This document shows positions 38,282 through 48,031 of a DNA stretch of 64,000 nt, piece after piece; the stretch's first letter is position 1; each line of letters opens with the position of its first letter. Origin of the DNA: Pseudomonas sp. GOM6 (GTDB lineage Bacteria > Pseudomonadota > Gammaproteobacteria > Pseudomonadales > Pseudomonadaceae); the NCBI RefSeq assembly GCF_029537485.1, contig NZ_JARPUS010000001.1:124001-188000 (forward strand), read 5' to 3'. The notes under the pieces are model-generated. The model searched no databases and had not been told where the DNA came from. It saw only the letters and a program-made list of their open reading frames with translations. Position numbers and translations under genes: made by a program.

Positions 38282-40702
38282 CTAATCAAACAAGGTGAAT
38301 TCCCGCTGCACCTTGAAGTAGATCTCGCGTTCGGTGAGGTCTCTCTTGTCGATATCCGACGCATAGTCTTTCACCAGGCGCAGCCCCCACATCAGTTGCC
38401 ATTCCGGGCGCGGTGAGAAGATCTGCGTGTACTCCAGGGTCTGGCTGGTTTCGCGAGCCAGTTCGCTGCCGCGCCAGCGCTCGTTATCGCGCGTGGTCAG
38501 GTCGTTGAGCCAGAGCAGGCGGTGGGTCAGGCCGTTGGGGGCGTGATAGAGCGCGGTAAGGGAAAAGAACTGTTCCTTGTAGAGCCGCTCGCCATGGGTA
38601 TCGAAGTGGCGCAGGGTGAAGTCCGCCATCAGGTCCAGGGCGCCGGTGGTGTAGTGCAGCTTGGGCTTGATCTCGCGCATCTTCCCCAACACCAGGTTGT
38701 CGGGGTCGGCGATGGAGCCCCAGCGGCCATCCAGGTGCAGGGTCCAGGGCGCGTAGGGCGATGTCTGGAAAAACCACTGCCAGTAGTGCTCGTCGAAGCG
38801 CGGGGCGTTGTCGCCGGCCGACAGGTCGCCCTGATCAATGCGGTTTACGGCACGGTTGCGCTGCTGCCAGCCCAGCCGGGCAATGGTTTGGTAGCTGCCA
38901 CGGAACTCGCCCCATAGGCCGACGGTGGTTTCCAGTGGCTGGTCATCGGAGTGTGAGCGCATATGCCCGCCAATCAGGTAAGTGCGGATGCGCGACTGGC
39001 TTTCATCATCCTCTTTGGCCTGGAAGTACCACTTGCGACCGTAGGCCAGGTTGAGTGCGCGGAAGTCTACGCGGCGGACAAAGCCCAGGTCGGCACGGAA
39101 GTCCGGAGATACATCGTAGTAGCGTGCCCAGTAGAGAGATTCCGGGCCGTCGTGGTTGTAGCGCAGCTGCAGGTTGTAGCCGTGCAGGCTGTCGTCGAAA
39201 TCGGCACGCCTGACGTAGGGCGTGGTGGCGCAGTCGCCCAGCTCGCATTCCGGCTCGGGGGCGGCCTCGGTACAGCCGGCGCTGTTGCAGAGGTCTTCGG
39301 CGAAACGCTGCGGGTACTGCGTATCCGACACCATCAGTTGCCCGCGTACCTTGTCGTCGATACCCAGATTGCCGGTGCCGTTCAGGCTGAATACCGCGTT
39401 GTGGTAGTCGTCGGCGCTGCGCAGGGTGCTCAACACGCCCAGGCTGTGTTTATCGGATTGAGTTTCGTAGTTGAACGCCGCCGAGCGGCTGCTATCGACC
39501 AGGCTGACGATATCCGAGCCGAGGTTGTCGGGCATATAGATCTGCGTTTGCTGGTCTACCGCAGCAAGCACTCCGCTGGTGGCCGTCGGGCTGCTCCACA
39601 GGTGGGCCAGGCCCACGTCCGGCTGCACGATATTGCGTGTATAGACCACCTCGTTGAGGGTGCGGAAGTATTCGCGGGCATCGACAAACAGCTCGCGCTT
39701 TTCCGGCTCGTAGGGGTCAAAGGGGTCGTTGATGCTGTCGCGGGCGATGTCCGATTCCACGTCCGCGTAGTTGGGGTTTACCGTCATCAGAAACTGGCGG
39801 TCGGCGGCGATCCGGTAGTTCAGGTAGGCGCCGGCGGCGTGCAGCGGCTGCTCGTCCACCTGCGCAAAGCGTGCGCCGATATCGCGCTCTTCATCGCGGT
39901 TATAGACATAGTGGGGCGTCACGGTCAGGCGCTGGCTGCTGCTGGCAGGGGCGGCGGTCTTTACCGGTTCCCCGGCCAGCACCAGTTTGACGGCGCCGGC
40001 CAGCGTACGCTCGACCTGGCGCGGATGGTGGCGCTTGAACAGCAGCAACAATTCCTGGGGATGCGTCGGCGCGCTCGGCAGCAGGCGCAACTGCTCACGC
40101 GGGATCGCCATTTCTACCCGGAAGCCGGTTTCGTCAATCTGTGCGGCGGCTTCCCATTGGGCGTCCCAGTCGTACAGATAGCGATCACTGATGCTGTCCT
40201 GCAGCACGTCGGATTGACTGCCGTGCGGGTTCACCCTGAACTCGTACTTGCGCAGGCCCTGCCCCGCCGGGTCCAGCACCAACGCCACGTAATCGTCCTC
40301 TTTCAGACCGTCGCGCTCACGCACGGCAGAGCGCAGTTTGTCGATCTCCGGATCTGAGGCATCAAAGGAAACGTAGAGGTGGGTGTCGGTCAGCCCGACC
40401 CGCACGCGGGTGGCCACGCCGGCCTTGCGCAGCCGCACCGGGAACACTTCGTACTGGATGGGGATGTCGTCGAGGCTGTGCCAGAAGGCATCTGAGAGGT
40501 CGCCGTCAATGAGCGGCGCGTCGAGCCGGATATAAATCAATTGCCGCGGAATCTGTGGGGTGGCCATCGCTGCGCTGTCGGCTGACGCTGCCTCGGTGGC
40601 TTCCGCGTCCTGATCGCCCAGAATTTCCTGGGCGCCGGTGTGTTGGCCAGTCCATAGCAGCGCCACTAACAGCCACAGGGGCAATCCCTTGCACCGGCCC
40701 AA
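38282..40702 (-). CDS. Exported CBM9-like / DUF5916 protein, probable outer-membrane barrel
   Basis: The protein has about 806 residues. A signal peptide (GLPLWLLVALLWTG, cleaved near TGA-QE) is followed by a CBM9-like beta-sandwich (about 50-230, RLDAPLIDGDLSDAFW) and a long DUF5916 region with alternating aromatic strands ending in EFTLFD; the final Phe context resembles a beta-barrel signature. No ATG fits. A TTG at 40702 has GGGAGG 5 nt upstream and begins the signal peptide, so I use it; another TTG at 40771 extends the frame. In PAO1 spuH is followed directly by hacB, as I recall, so this gene looks inserted. A role in binding or uptake of a glycan or other polymer is only a guess. Confidence 0.7.
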   Translation of the reverse strand: MGRCKGLPLWLLVALLWTGQHTGAQEILGDQDAEATEAASADSAAMATPQIPRQLIYIRLDAPLIDGDLSDAFWHSLDDIPIQYEVFPVRLRKAGVATRVRVGLTDTHLYVSFDASDPEIDKLRSAVRERDGLKEDDYVALVLDPAGQGLRKYEFRVNPHGSQSDVLQDSISDRYLYDWDAQWEAAAQIDETGFRVEMAIPREQLRLLPSAPTHPQELLLLFKRHHPRQVERTLAGAVKLVLAGEPVKTAAPASSSQRLTVTPHYVYNRDEERDIGARFAQVDEQPLHAAGAYLNYRIAADRQFLMTVNPNYADVESDIARDSINDPFDPYEPEKRELFVDAREYFRTLNEVVYTRNIVQPDVGLAHLWSSPTATSGVLAAVDQQTQIYMPDNLGSDIVSLVDSSRSAAFNYETQSDKHSLGVLSTLRSADDYHNAVFSLNGTGNLGIDDKVRGQLMVSDTQYPQRFAEDLCNSAGCTEAAPEPECELGDCATTPYVRRADFDDSLHGYNLQLRYNHDGPESLYWARYYDVSPDFRADLGFVRRVDFRALNLAYGRKWYFQAKEDDESQSRIRTYLIGGHMRSHSDDQPLETTVGLWGEFRGSYQTIARLGWQQRNRAVNRIDQGDLSAGDNAPRFDEHYWQWFFQTSPYAPWTLHLDGRWGSIADPDNLVLGKMREIKPKLHYTTGALDLMADFTLRHFDTHGERLYKEQFFSLTALYHAPNGLTHRLLWLNDLTTRDNERWRGSELARETSQTLEYTQIFSPRPEWQLMWGLRLVKDYASDIDKRDLTEREIYFKVQREFTLFD

Positions 40703-40861
40703 GGCAACCTCCCTTCTTGCTCTTGTCGCATCAGTCGGGTTCGCATCTGCGCGTCTTCCAGAGCATAGCAAAGCGCGATTTCACGACTGCGGGGGGCGTG
40801 TGAGCGGTTACCGGATGATGCCGCGGGCGGGCAGAAGTCGCGCCTTGCCGTGCTCGCAGCC

Positions 40862-40895
40862 AAAAACGCCGCGACTCCTGTGCGAAATCGCGGCG
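40862..40895 (-). terminator. Terminator of the acylase gene
   Basis: On the minus strand, CGCCGCGA-13nt-TCGCGGCG is followed by TTTTTG, 42 bases after the acylase stop. Confidence 0.75.
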
Positions 40896-40937
40896 CTGTT
40901 TCCGAGTGGCCCGTAGGCCAGGCTCGTTACGGGTTTT

Positions 40938-43319
40938 TCAATCCGCCGGTTGCAGGCTCAGGGTCGAGCGGGTATTGGCCCGCACATCCTCTTCGCTCAG
41001 GTGCATGGGCACGTACTGCCCGTTGATATAGGCCTCGGCCTGGTCCGCGTAGTGCACGTCGAAGGGCACGCCGCTCTGGCCGACCGGGTTGCTGCCCAGG
41101 CCTTTGCTGGCGTCGGCCAGGTCGATCAGGCGGCGGGTCGAGGGGCCGTAGAGCACCGACCAGGGCGCCGGGCCGACGCGGTGCGAGAGGTTGTTCGGTA
41201 CTTCATGGCCGCCGGGGGCAGCGAAGGGGCCGACGTTGAACAGCAGGTCCAGTGGCTTCTGTGCGCCCAGCGGGTGCTGGTGGCTGAGGGTATGACCCTG
41301 GCCCCATTGCCACTCGCTGCTGTCGCTGCCGAAGGTCTGTTGCAGGTGTGCAATGCTCTGGCGCCAGGCGGCGGCGACGGTGTCGCGGCGGCTTTCCTGC
41401 GCGGCAGTACCGCGCTTGTCCCACCAGGCCGCGTCGGCATCGGCAGTCAGGCGCGGCAGGGCCACGTCGAGCACACGGGTCTGCAGCAGGCTGTCGAAGA
41501 AGGCGTCGCCCAGTTCGTCGCGCATGGCCTGGTTGGCCAGCTCATAGGTGAGCTGGTTGAACAGGGTGGCGGCGATGGAGTCCAGCGGGTGGCCGCCGTT
41601 CCAGTTGGCCAGTTGCTCAACCAGGGCGCGCTCGCTGTCGTCCGCCGCTGCGCTGCGCAGGTCGTCGAGGATCGGTGCGAGCAGGCGCGGGCCGTAGCCG
41701 GTGCCGTCGTCCAGCTGCAGGGCCTGGTTGTTGTGGGTGTCCCATTGCACGCCCGGCTCGGCCAGGCGCTCATTCAGGCGCGCGCCGCGGTCGGCCAGGT
41801 TGTAGTAGCCGGGAATCGCCACGCCTGTCGGCGATTGCGGCTGGTAGTTGGCGGAGATGATGTAGCCGCGCGCCGGGTTTTCTTCCTGTGGGTTGGCGCT
41901 GAAGGGCAGGAAACCGTGCTTGGCCGCCTCGCCGCTGGCGCCATCCAGAATAAAGCTGGGGTTCACGCCTTCTGGACGCTGCGGCAGCTTGGCGGCGGCC
42001 CACCAGCCGATGTCGCCGCTGGCGTTGGCGTAGATCACGTTGAGCCCGGGGGCTTCGATCTTCTCCACGGCGGTGCGGGCCTTGTCCAGGCTGTCGGCGC
42101 GGCCCAGCTGGTAGAAGGCATCGAGGATCGGGTTCTCGGTTTCCAGGAAGGCCCACCACATGGCAATCGGCGTCTTGCCGGCATTGGCGCCGAGGGCGTC
42201 GTTGACGATGGGGCCGTGGGGCGAACGGCGCAGGGTCAGCTTGACCGGTTCGCCGTCCTTGACCTGGATGGTTTCCTCGCGGCTTTGCAGCTCGGCCCAC
42301 TGGCCGTCGATCCACACCTGGTTGGGGTTTTCCGGATTGACCTTCTCGGCGATGAGGTCGAGGTCGTCGTTCTGGAACATGGTCAGGCTCCAGGCGAACT
42401 GCGTGTTGTGGCCGAGCGAGGCGTAGGGGTTGAGCGCCTGGTGGTGACCATATAGCTCGAAGCCGGGGTAGCTCAGGTGCGCCTCGTACCACACCGCCGG
42501 CACGGCGAAGCGGATATGCGGGTCGCCGGCCAGCAGCGGCTTGCCGCTGGCGGTGCGGCTGCCGGAAATGGCCCAGGCGTTGCTGCCTTCGAACTGCGGC
42601 AGGCCGGCGTCGACCAGCGCCTGCTGGCTCAATGCTGCCAGCCTGTTGAGGCCGCGCCAGTCGTCCGCGCCCAGGCGTTGGGCCACGGCACCCTCGGGGT
42701 GCCAGGCGAGGTCGAAGACCTTGAGGTAGTCGCTGCCGAGCTGGTCGCGCACATAGGTCAGCACCGGCTCGGTACGGAAGGCGGCGGCGAAGCTGTAGGC
42801 CATGTAGCCGGCCACCGAGACGGTGTCCTCGACGGTGAAGGGGCGCTTGGCGATGCGCAGCAGGTCGAACTCGACCGGCGCCGGGCGGCTGGCCTGGTAC
42901 TGGTTGATACCGTCCAGGTAAGCCTGCAGTGCCTTGACCGCCGGGCTGTTGCGGTCGAGGGTCTTGGCGTAGCGGTCGGCGTGCTCGCGAATACCCAGGG
43001 TGCGGAACAGGCGGTCGGTGTCGACCAGCTTGGCGCCCAGCACCTCGGCCAGCTCGCCGCGCGCCAGGCGGCGCAGCATCTCCATCTGGAACAGGCGGTC
43101 CTGGGCGTGAACGAAGCCCAGGGCGCGGTACATATCGATCTCGTTCTGCGCCTGGATATGCGGCACGCCGCGCTCGTCGTAGCGCACCTCGACCGGTGCT
43201 TGCAGCCCGGCCAGGGGCAGATCGCCGTCGCGCAATGGGTTCTTGCTGTGGGCGTACCAGGTGGCGCCGGCGGCGACGGCGGCCACCGCGATGGCCAGGA
43301 CAGTCAGGCTGCGTTTCAT
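40938..43319 (-). CDS. hacB: Penicillin acylase family protein, HacB-like AHL acylase
   Basis: The 793-residue Ntn-hydrolase precursor has a signal peptide (about 18 residues), an alpha chain (about 25-220) and the autocleavage site at Gly245-Ser246 in EGSNAWAISG, where Ser246 would become the N-terminal nucleophile of the beta chain. DPHIRFAVPAVWYEAHL and the Asn in SHRVGPAPWS-type sequence are also conserved. PAO1 has an acyl-homoserine-lactone acylase (HacB, PA0305) beside spuH, so quorum-signal or similar amide hydrolysis is likely. It acts in the periplasm. It is divergent from an AraC regulator. Confidence 0.85.
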   Translation of the reverse strand: MKRSLTVLAIAVAAVAAGATWYAHSKNPLRDGDLPLAGLQAPVEVRYDERGVPHIQAQNEIDMYRALGFVHAQDRLFQMEMLRRLARGELAEVLGAKLVDTDRLFRTLGIREHADRYAKTLDRNSPAVKALQAYLDGINQYQASRPAPVEFDLLRIAKRPFTVEDTVSVAGYMAYSFAAAFRTEPVLTYVRDQLGSDYLKVFDLAWHPEGAVAQRLGADDWRGLNRLAALSQQALVDAGLPQFEGSNAWAISGSRTASGKPLLAGDPHIRFAVPAVWYEAHLSYPGFELYGHHQALNPYASLGHNTQFAWSLTMFQNDDLDLIAEKVNPENPNQVWIDGQWAELQSREETIQVKDGEPVKLTLRRSPHGPIVNDALGANAGKTPIAMWWAFLETENPILDAFYQLGRADSLDKARTAVEKIEAPGLNVIYANASGDIGWWAAAKLPQRPEGVNPSFILDGASGEAAKHGFLPFSANPQEENPARGYIISANYQPQSPTGVAIPGYYNLADRGARLNERLAEPGVQWDTHNNQALQLDDGTGYGPRLLAPILDDLRSAAADDSERALVEQLANWNGGHPLDSIAATLFNQLTYELANQAMRDELGDAFFDSLLQTRVLDVALPRLTADADAAWWDKRGTAAQESRRDTVAAAWRQSIAHLQQTFGSDSSEWQWGQGHTLSHQHPLGAQKPLDLLFNVGPFAAPGGHEVPNNLSHRVGPAPWSVLYGPSTRRLIDLADASKGLGSNPVGQSGVPFDVHYADQAEAYINGQYVPMHLSEEDVRANTRSTLSLQPAD

Positions 43320-43423
43320 GAAGCACTCCTTGTTGTTATGCGGCCATTCTGAGCAGTGCTTCGGTCACCGGCATTGACCGTTGGCTGCATGGCTGGAATT
43401 CTTCGGTCAATCGAGGAGCTTTC

Positions 43424-44452
43424 ATGAGTCTGTCTGCCAATAGCGCCCCACTGAGCCAGTCCGCCACCCTGCGGCGCCTGCTGTACGAGGCGTTGAACGA
43501 GCTCGGTCACGAGCCGGCGGTGATCTACCGCGGCGCCAACCAGCATCGACGGCTGGTGCCGCCGCCCAGTGAGGGGCGCCTGAGTCACGACGAGGCGCCG
43601 TTGTTCTGGCTGGCCGCCGATGCCCTGACCGGCGATGCCGATATCGGCCTGCACCTGGGCGAGGTGATGAAGCCGCGCCTGCTCGACGTGGTCGGCTATC
43701 TGCTGCTGGCCAGCCGCGACCTGGAGCAGGCGTTGCGCAGCTTCCTGCGTTTCCAGCACATTCTTGCCGGTGGCTTTGCGGCCCAGATGCGTGTTGAGGG
43801 CGAGCGCGCCTGCCTGGTGCTGGATATCAACTACCGGGGTTTCGGCCCGCTGCGCCAGCAGATGGAGTGCCTGGCGCTGCTGTTTATCAAGCTGCTACGG
43901 CTGATCAGTGACGATGAGTTTCGTCCGCTGGCCGTGGACTTCCGCCATGCCAGGCCGCGCAAGCTGACCGAGCATCGCCGGCTGTTCGGCCTGCAGCCGC
44001 AGTTTGCCTGCGCGCACGATGCACTGTGGTTTTCCGTCAGCCTGCTCAAGCGTCCGTCGCGCAACTCAAACCCCGAGCTGCACCGCCTGCTCTGGCAGCA
44101 TGCCGAAACGCAGCTGGCGGCGCTGGTGGAGAATGACCTGCTCAATCGTCTGCGTTACCTGCTAAACCTGCGGCTGGGCCAGGCCGATTGCTCGCTGCGC
44201 GCCTGCGCCGCCGAGCTTGGCTTGGAGCCGGTCGCCCTGCAACGTGGCCTGGCCGCCCAGGGCAGCCACCTGCGCCAGGTGCGCGAGGCAGTGCAGCAGA
44301 TGAGGGCGCAGGAGCTGTTGCAGGCCGGCGAGTCCATCCGCGAAGTGGCACGGGCCTGTGGCTTCGCCGAGCTGTCGCCGTTCTATCGGGCGTTCAAGCG
44401 CTGGTTTGGCGTCGCCCCGGATGCTTACCGCAATCGGCTGGCGTCTGGCTGA
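43424..44452 (+). CDS. AraC family regulator (arabinose-binding-domain type)
   Basis: The 342-residue protein has an N-terminal Arabinose_bd-type ligand domain (about 25-210) and two C-terminal helix-turn-helix motifs (about 240-335; SIREVARACGFAELSPFYRAFKRW is the second, beginning at about residue 302). This subgroup includes OruR/ArgR-like regulators. ATG at 43424 has GAGGAGC about 7 nt upstream. It is divergent from the acylase across 104 bases, so it may control it. The ligand is unknown. Confidence 0.85.
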   Translation: MSLSANSAPLSQSATLRRLLYEALNELGHEPAVIYRGANQHRRLVPPPSEGRLSHDEAPLFWLAADALTGDADIGLHLGEVMKPRLLDVVGYLLLASRDLEQALRSFLRFQHILAGGFAAQMRVEGERACLVLDINYRGFGPLRQQMECLALLFIKLLRLISDDEFRPLAVDFRHARPRKLTEHRRLFGLQPQFACAHDALWFSVSLLKRPSRNSNPELHRLLWQHAETQLAALVENDLLNRLRYLLNLRLGQADCSLRACAAELGLEPVALQRGLAAQGSHLRQVREAVQQMRAQELLQAGESIREVARACGFAELSPFYRAFKRWFGVAPDAYRNRLASG

Positions 44453-44458
44453 GCCAGC

Positions 44459-46738
44459 TCAGCTCTGGATGGTCGCCGCCGGGTTGATCACCCGGCCCAG
44501 GCCGAGGTTGCGAAGGGCCAGGTGCAGGGCGCTGTGGATCACTTGCGGGTTGTCGATGCGCATCAGCTGGTCGAGCAGCTCGCGGGCCTTGGTCGAGCTG
44601 ATCTGGCGCAGCAGCCACTTCACCTTGGGCAGGTTAGTGGCGTTCATCGACAGGCTGTCGAAGCCCATGGCCAGCAGCAGCACGGCCATGGCCGGGTCGC
44701 CCGCCATCTCGCCGCAGATGCTCACTGGTTTGCCTTCGGCATGGGCGCCGTCGACGATCAGGCGCAGCGCGCCGAGGACCGCCGGGTGGAGGAAGTCGTA
44801 GAGGTCGGCGACCCGCGGGTTGTTGCGATCCACCGCCAGCAGGTACTGGGTCAGGTCGTTCGAGCCGACCGAAAGGAAGTCGACCTGATGCGCCATTTCG
44901 CGGATCTGGTAGACGGCGGCGGGAATCTCGATCATCACGCCCACGGGTGGCATGGGCACGTCGACGCCTTCGTCGCGCACTTCGCCCCAGGCACGGTGGA
45001 TCAGGTGCAGGGATTCTTCCAGCTCCTGCAGCCCGGAGATCATCGGCAGGAGGATGCGCAGGTTGTTCAGGCCCTCGCTGGCCTTGAGCATGGCGCGTAC
45101 CTGGACCAGGAAGATTTCCGGGTGGTCGAGGGTGACGCGGATGCCGCGCCAGCCGAGGAAGGGGTTGTCTTCCTTGATCGGGAAATAGGGCAGGGACTTG
45201 TCACCGCCGATATCCAGGGTGCGCATGGTCACCGGCAGCGGGTGGAAGGCCTGTAGCTGCTCGCGGTAGGTGGCCAGCTGCTCCTTTTCGCTGGGGAAGC
45301 GCTCGCCGTTCATGAACGGCACTTCCGTGCGGTACAGGCCGACGCCTTCGGCGCCGCGCTCCTGGGCGCGTTTCACATCGGCCAGCAGGCCGGTATTGAC
45401 CCACAGCGGCATACGTTGGCCGTCCAGCGTCTCGCACGGCAGTTCGCGCAGGGCGTCGAGGCCCTGGGCCAGCTGGCGCTCTTCCTCGACCACTTCGGCG
45501 TACTGCTTGCGCAGCACTTCGCTGGGGTTGGTGAAGACTTCACCGTGGTAACCGTCGACGATCAGCTGGATGCCATCGACCTTGGAGTAGGGCAGGTCGA
45601 CCACGCCCATGACGGTGGGAATGCCCATGGCGCGGGCCAGGATCGCTACATGCGAGTTGCCCGAGCCTTGTACCGAGACCAGGCCGGCCAGCTTGCCTTC
45701 CGGCACCTGGCCGAGCATGGCCGGCGAAAGCTCCTCGCTGACCAGAATGCTGTTGTCCGGGTAGACCAGGCTCTGCTTGCGTTCTTCCTGCAGGTAGGCG
45801 AGCAGGCGCCGGCCGAGGTCGCGCACATCGCTGGCACGCTCGCGCAGGTAGGCGTCGTCCATCAGCTCAAAGCGTTTGACGTGCTCGGTGACTACCTGGC
45901 GCAGCGCGCCCTGGGCCCACTGGCCGGTCTTGATGACCTTGCGCACTTCGCTGCCGAGGGCGTTGTCGTCGAGCATCATCAGGTAGACGTCGAACAGCGC
46001 CAGTTCTTCCTTGCGCAGCTGGTTGGCGAGTTTTGCGGACAGCTCCTGCATGTCCTCGCGCACCCAGTCCAGGGCCTTGCCGAACAGTTCCAGCTCGGCC
46101 GCGATATCGTCGATCGGTTTGTCCGGAACCACGTTGAGGTCGGCCGGCGGCAGTACCACTACGGCCGTACCGACGGCGGCGCCAGGCGCGCCCGGTACAC
46201 CGACGAAACGGGCCTCCTGGATACCCTTGCCCTGCTTGCCCAGGCCGCGGATCGAGCCGGTGGCCTCGGCATGGGCGATGACGCCGGCGAGCTGGGCGCT
46301 CATGGTGACCAGGAAGGCTTCCTCGCCCTCGTCGAACTGGCGGCGTTCCTTCTGCTGCACCACCAGGACGCCCATCACCCGGCGGTGGTGGATGATCGGT
46401 GCGCCGAGGAAGGAGGCGTAGCGTTCCTCGCCGGTTTCCTTGAAGTAGCGGTAACGCGGGTGTTCGGAGGCGTGTTCGAGGTTGAGCGGCTCCTCGCGGG
46501 TGCCGACCAGGCCGACCAGGCCCTCGTTGGGCGCCATGCTGACCTTGCCGATGGAGCGCTTGTTGAGACCGTCGGTGGCCATCAGCACGAAGCGGTTGCT
46601 CTCGGGGTCGAGCAGGTAGACCGAGCAGACCTGGCTGCCCATGGCCTCCTTGACCCGCTGCACGATGATCGTCAGCGCCGCCTTGAGATCCTTGGCGGCG
46701 TTTACTTCCTGAACGATCTTGCGCAGCGTGTTGAGCAT
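44459..46738 (-). CDS. ptsP: PTS-Ntr enzyme I, PtsP
   Basis: The 759-residue protein has an N-terminal GAF domain (about 15-150), then the PEP-utilising enzyme I modules. The phosphorylated His lies in GSGNSHVAILARAMG. GLYRTEVPFM and the PEP-binding domain (VGSNDLTQYLLAVDR, GEMAGDP) follow. It passes phosphate from PEP to NPr and on to PtsN, sensing nitrogen status. ATG at 46738 lies 11 bases after the rppH stop, in one operon as in other pseudomonads. The longer frame upstream overlaps rppH and is rejected. Confidence 0.96.
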   Translation of the reverse strand: MLNTLRKIVQEVNAAKDLKAALTIIVQRVKEAMGSQVCSVYLLDPESNRFVLMATDGLNKRSIGKVSMAPNEGLVGLVGTREEPLNLEHASEHPRYRYFKETGEERYASFLGAPIIHHRRVMGVLVVQQKERRQFDEGEEAFLVTMSAQLAGVIAHAEATGSIRGLGKQGKGIQEARFVGVPGAPGAAVGTAVVVLPPADLNVVPDKPIDDIAAELELFGKALDWVREDMQELSAKLANQLRKEELALFDVYLMMLDDNALGSEVRKVIKTGQWAQGALRQVVTEHVKRFELMDDAYLRERASDVRDLGRRLLAYLQEERKQSLVYPDNSILVSEELSPAMLGQVPEGKLAGLVSVQGSGNSHVAILARAMGIPTVMGVVDLPYSKVDGIQLIVDGYHGEVFTNPSEVLRKQYAEVVEEERQLAQGLDALRELPCETLDGQRMPLWVNTGLLADVKRAQERGAEGVGLYRTEVPFMNGERFPSEKEQLATYREQLQAFHPLPVTMRTLDIGGDKSLPYFPIKEDNPFLGWRGIRVTLDHPEIFLVQVRAMLKASEGLNNLRILLPMISGLQELEESLHLIHRAWGEVRDEGVDVPMPPVGVMIEIPAAVYQIREMAHQVDFLSVGSNDLTQYLLAVDRNNPRVADLYDFLHPAVLGALRLIVDGAHAEGKPVSICGEMAGDPAMAVLLLAMGFDSLSMNATNLPKVKWLLRQISSTKARELLDQLMRIDNPQVIHSALHLALRNLGLGRVINPAATIQS

Positions 46739-46749
46739 GCTTGCTTCCG

Positions 46750-47229
46750 TCAGTCGCGCGCCAACAGGCGCGGGGCGAGTTCCTTGAGGGCGCGACGGTA
46801 GACCTCGCGCTTGAAGCTGACTACCTGGTTGAGCGGGTACCAGTAGCTGACCCAGCGCCAGCCATCGAACTCCGGCTTGCCGGTGACGTCCATGCGTACC
46901 CGCTCCTCCGCGCCGGTCAGGCGCAGGAGGAACCATTTCTGTTTCTGGCCGATGCACAGCGGCTGACTGTGTGTGCGGACCAGACGTTGCGGCAGACGAT
47001 AGCGCAACCAGCCGCGGGTGCAGGCAAGAATCTTCACATCCTGCTGCTCCAGTCCCACTTCTTCGTTGAGCTCGCGGTACAGCGCCTGCTCGGGCGACTC
47101 CTGCGGGTTGATACCGCCCTGGGGGAACTGCCAGGCGTCCTGGTTGATCCGCCGCGCCCACAGCACCTGGCCGACATCATTGGTCAGAATGATGCCGACA
47201 TTGGGGCGGAATCCATCGGAGTCGATCAC
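46750..47229 (-). CDS. rppH: RNA pyrophosphohydrolase RppH
   Basis: The 159-residue Nudix protein begins [17 protein letters not shown] and has the Nudix box [22 protein letters not shown]. It removes pyrophosphate from mRNA 5' ends, starting RNase E-dependent decay. I use GTG at 47229 with GAGGTG upstream because it yields the conserved N-terminus; the frame to 47430 runs through the promoter. It is cotranscribed with ptsP and divergent from the HAD gene. Confidence 0.94.
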   Translation of the reverse strand: MIDSDGFRPNVGIILTNDVGQVLWARRINQDAWQFPQGGINPQESPEQALYRELNEEVGLEQQDVKILACTRGWLRYRLPQRLVRTHSQPLCIGQKQKWFLLRLTGAEERVRMDVTGKPEFDGWRWVSYWYPLNQVVSFKREVYRRALKELAPRLLARD

Positions 47230-47373
47230 GGCAGAGCACCTCGAAAACGCAAGTCCCGGCATTGTTCCACAAAGCTCTCCAGCGCAGCAAACGCGCGGCC
47301 CTGGCCGTGGGCAGTGGCAGCGAAAAAGGCTATTCTGGCGGCCCTTTTGGCCTAGCGATTCAGGTATCCCGAC

Positions 47374-48030
47374 GTGCGACTCGCCCTTTTCGACCTCGAC
47401 AACACCCTGCTCGCCGGTGACAGCGACCACAGCTGGGGCGAATTCCTCTGCGAAACGGGCCGCGTCGATGCCGTCGAATACCGCGCGCGCAACGATGCCT
47501 TCTACGCCGACTACTGTGCCGGCAAGCTCGATGTGGTGGCTTACCAGAGCTTCACCCAGGCCATTCTCAGCCGCACCGACGCTGCCGAACTGGCGCAGTG
47601 GCAGGCGGAGTTCATGCGCGATGTGATCGAACCGATCATCCTGGCCAAGGGCGAGGCGTTACTGGCGCAGCACCGTGAGGCCAGCGACAAGCTGGTGATC
47701 ATCACCGCCACCAACCGCTTCGTCACCGCGCCGATTGCCCAGCGTTTGGGCGTGGAGACGCTGATCGCCACCGAATGCGGCATGCAGGATGGTCGCTACA
47801 CCGGCCAGGTCGCCGGTGTGCCCTGCTACCAGGGCGGCAAGGTGACGCGTCTCAACGAGTGGCTGGCCGAGACGGGCCACAACCTGGATGGCGCCTATTT
47901 CTACAGCGATTCGCGCAACGACCTGCCGCTGCTGGAGGCCGTGGCCAACCCGGTAGCCGTCGACCCGGACGACACGCTGCGTGCCACGGCGCTGGAGCGC
48001 GGCTGGCCAGTGATCAGCTTGCGCGACTGA
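47374..48030 (+). CDS. HAD-IB phosphatase, probable histidinol-phosphatase
   Basis: The 218-residue SerB-like HAD hydrolase begins [17 protein letters not shown] (DxD nucleophile and acid), with motif III Lys (GGKV) and motif [12 protein letters not shown]. The orthologue in the same position in P. aeruginosa (PA0335) was reported, as I recall, to be the histidinol-phosphate phosphatase of histidine synthesis. The start is GTG at 47374 with a weak ribosome site. It is convergent with the membrane-protein pair, ending 1 base before it. Confidence 0.85.
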   Translation: MRLALFDLDNTLLAGDSDHSWGEFLCETGRVDAVEYRARNDAFYADYCAGKLDVVAYQSFTQAILSRTDAAELAQWQAEFMRDVIEPIILAKGEALLAQHREASDKLVIITATNRFVTAPIAQRLGVETLIATECGMQDGRYTGQVAGVPCYQGGKVTRLNEWLAETGHNLDGAYFYSDSRNDLPLLEAVANPVAVDPDDTLRATALERGWPVISLRD

Positions 48031-48031
48031 T

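Noticed and set aside
44459..47161. 900-codon ptsP frame
   Set aside because: The first 141 codons run through rppH in another frame; ATG at 46738 gives the normal 759 residues.
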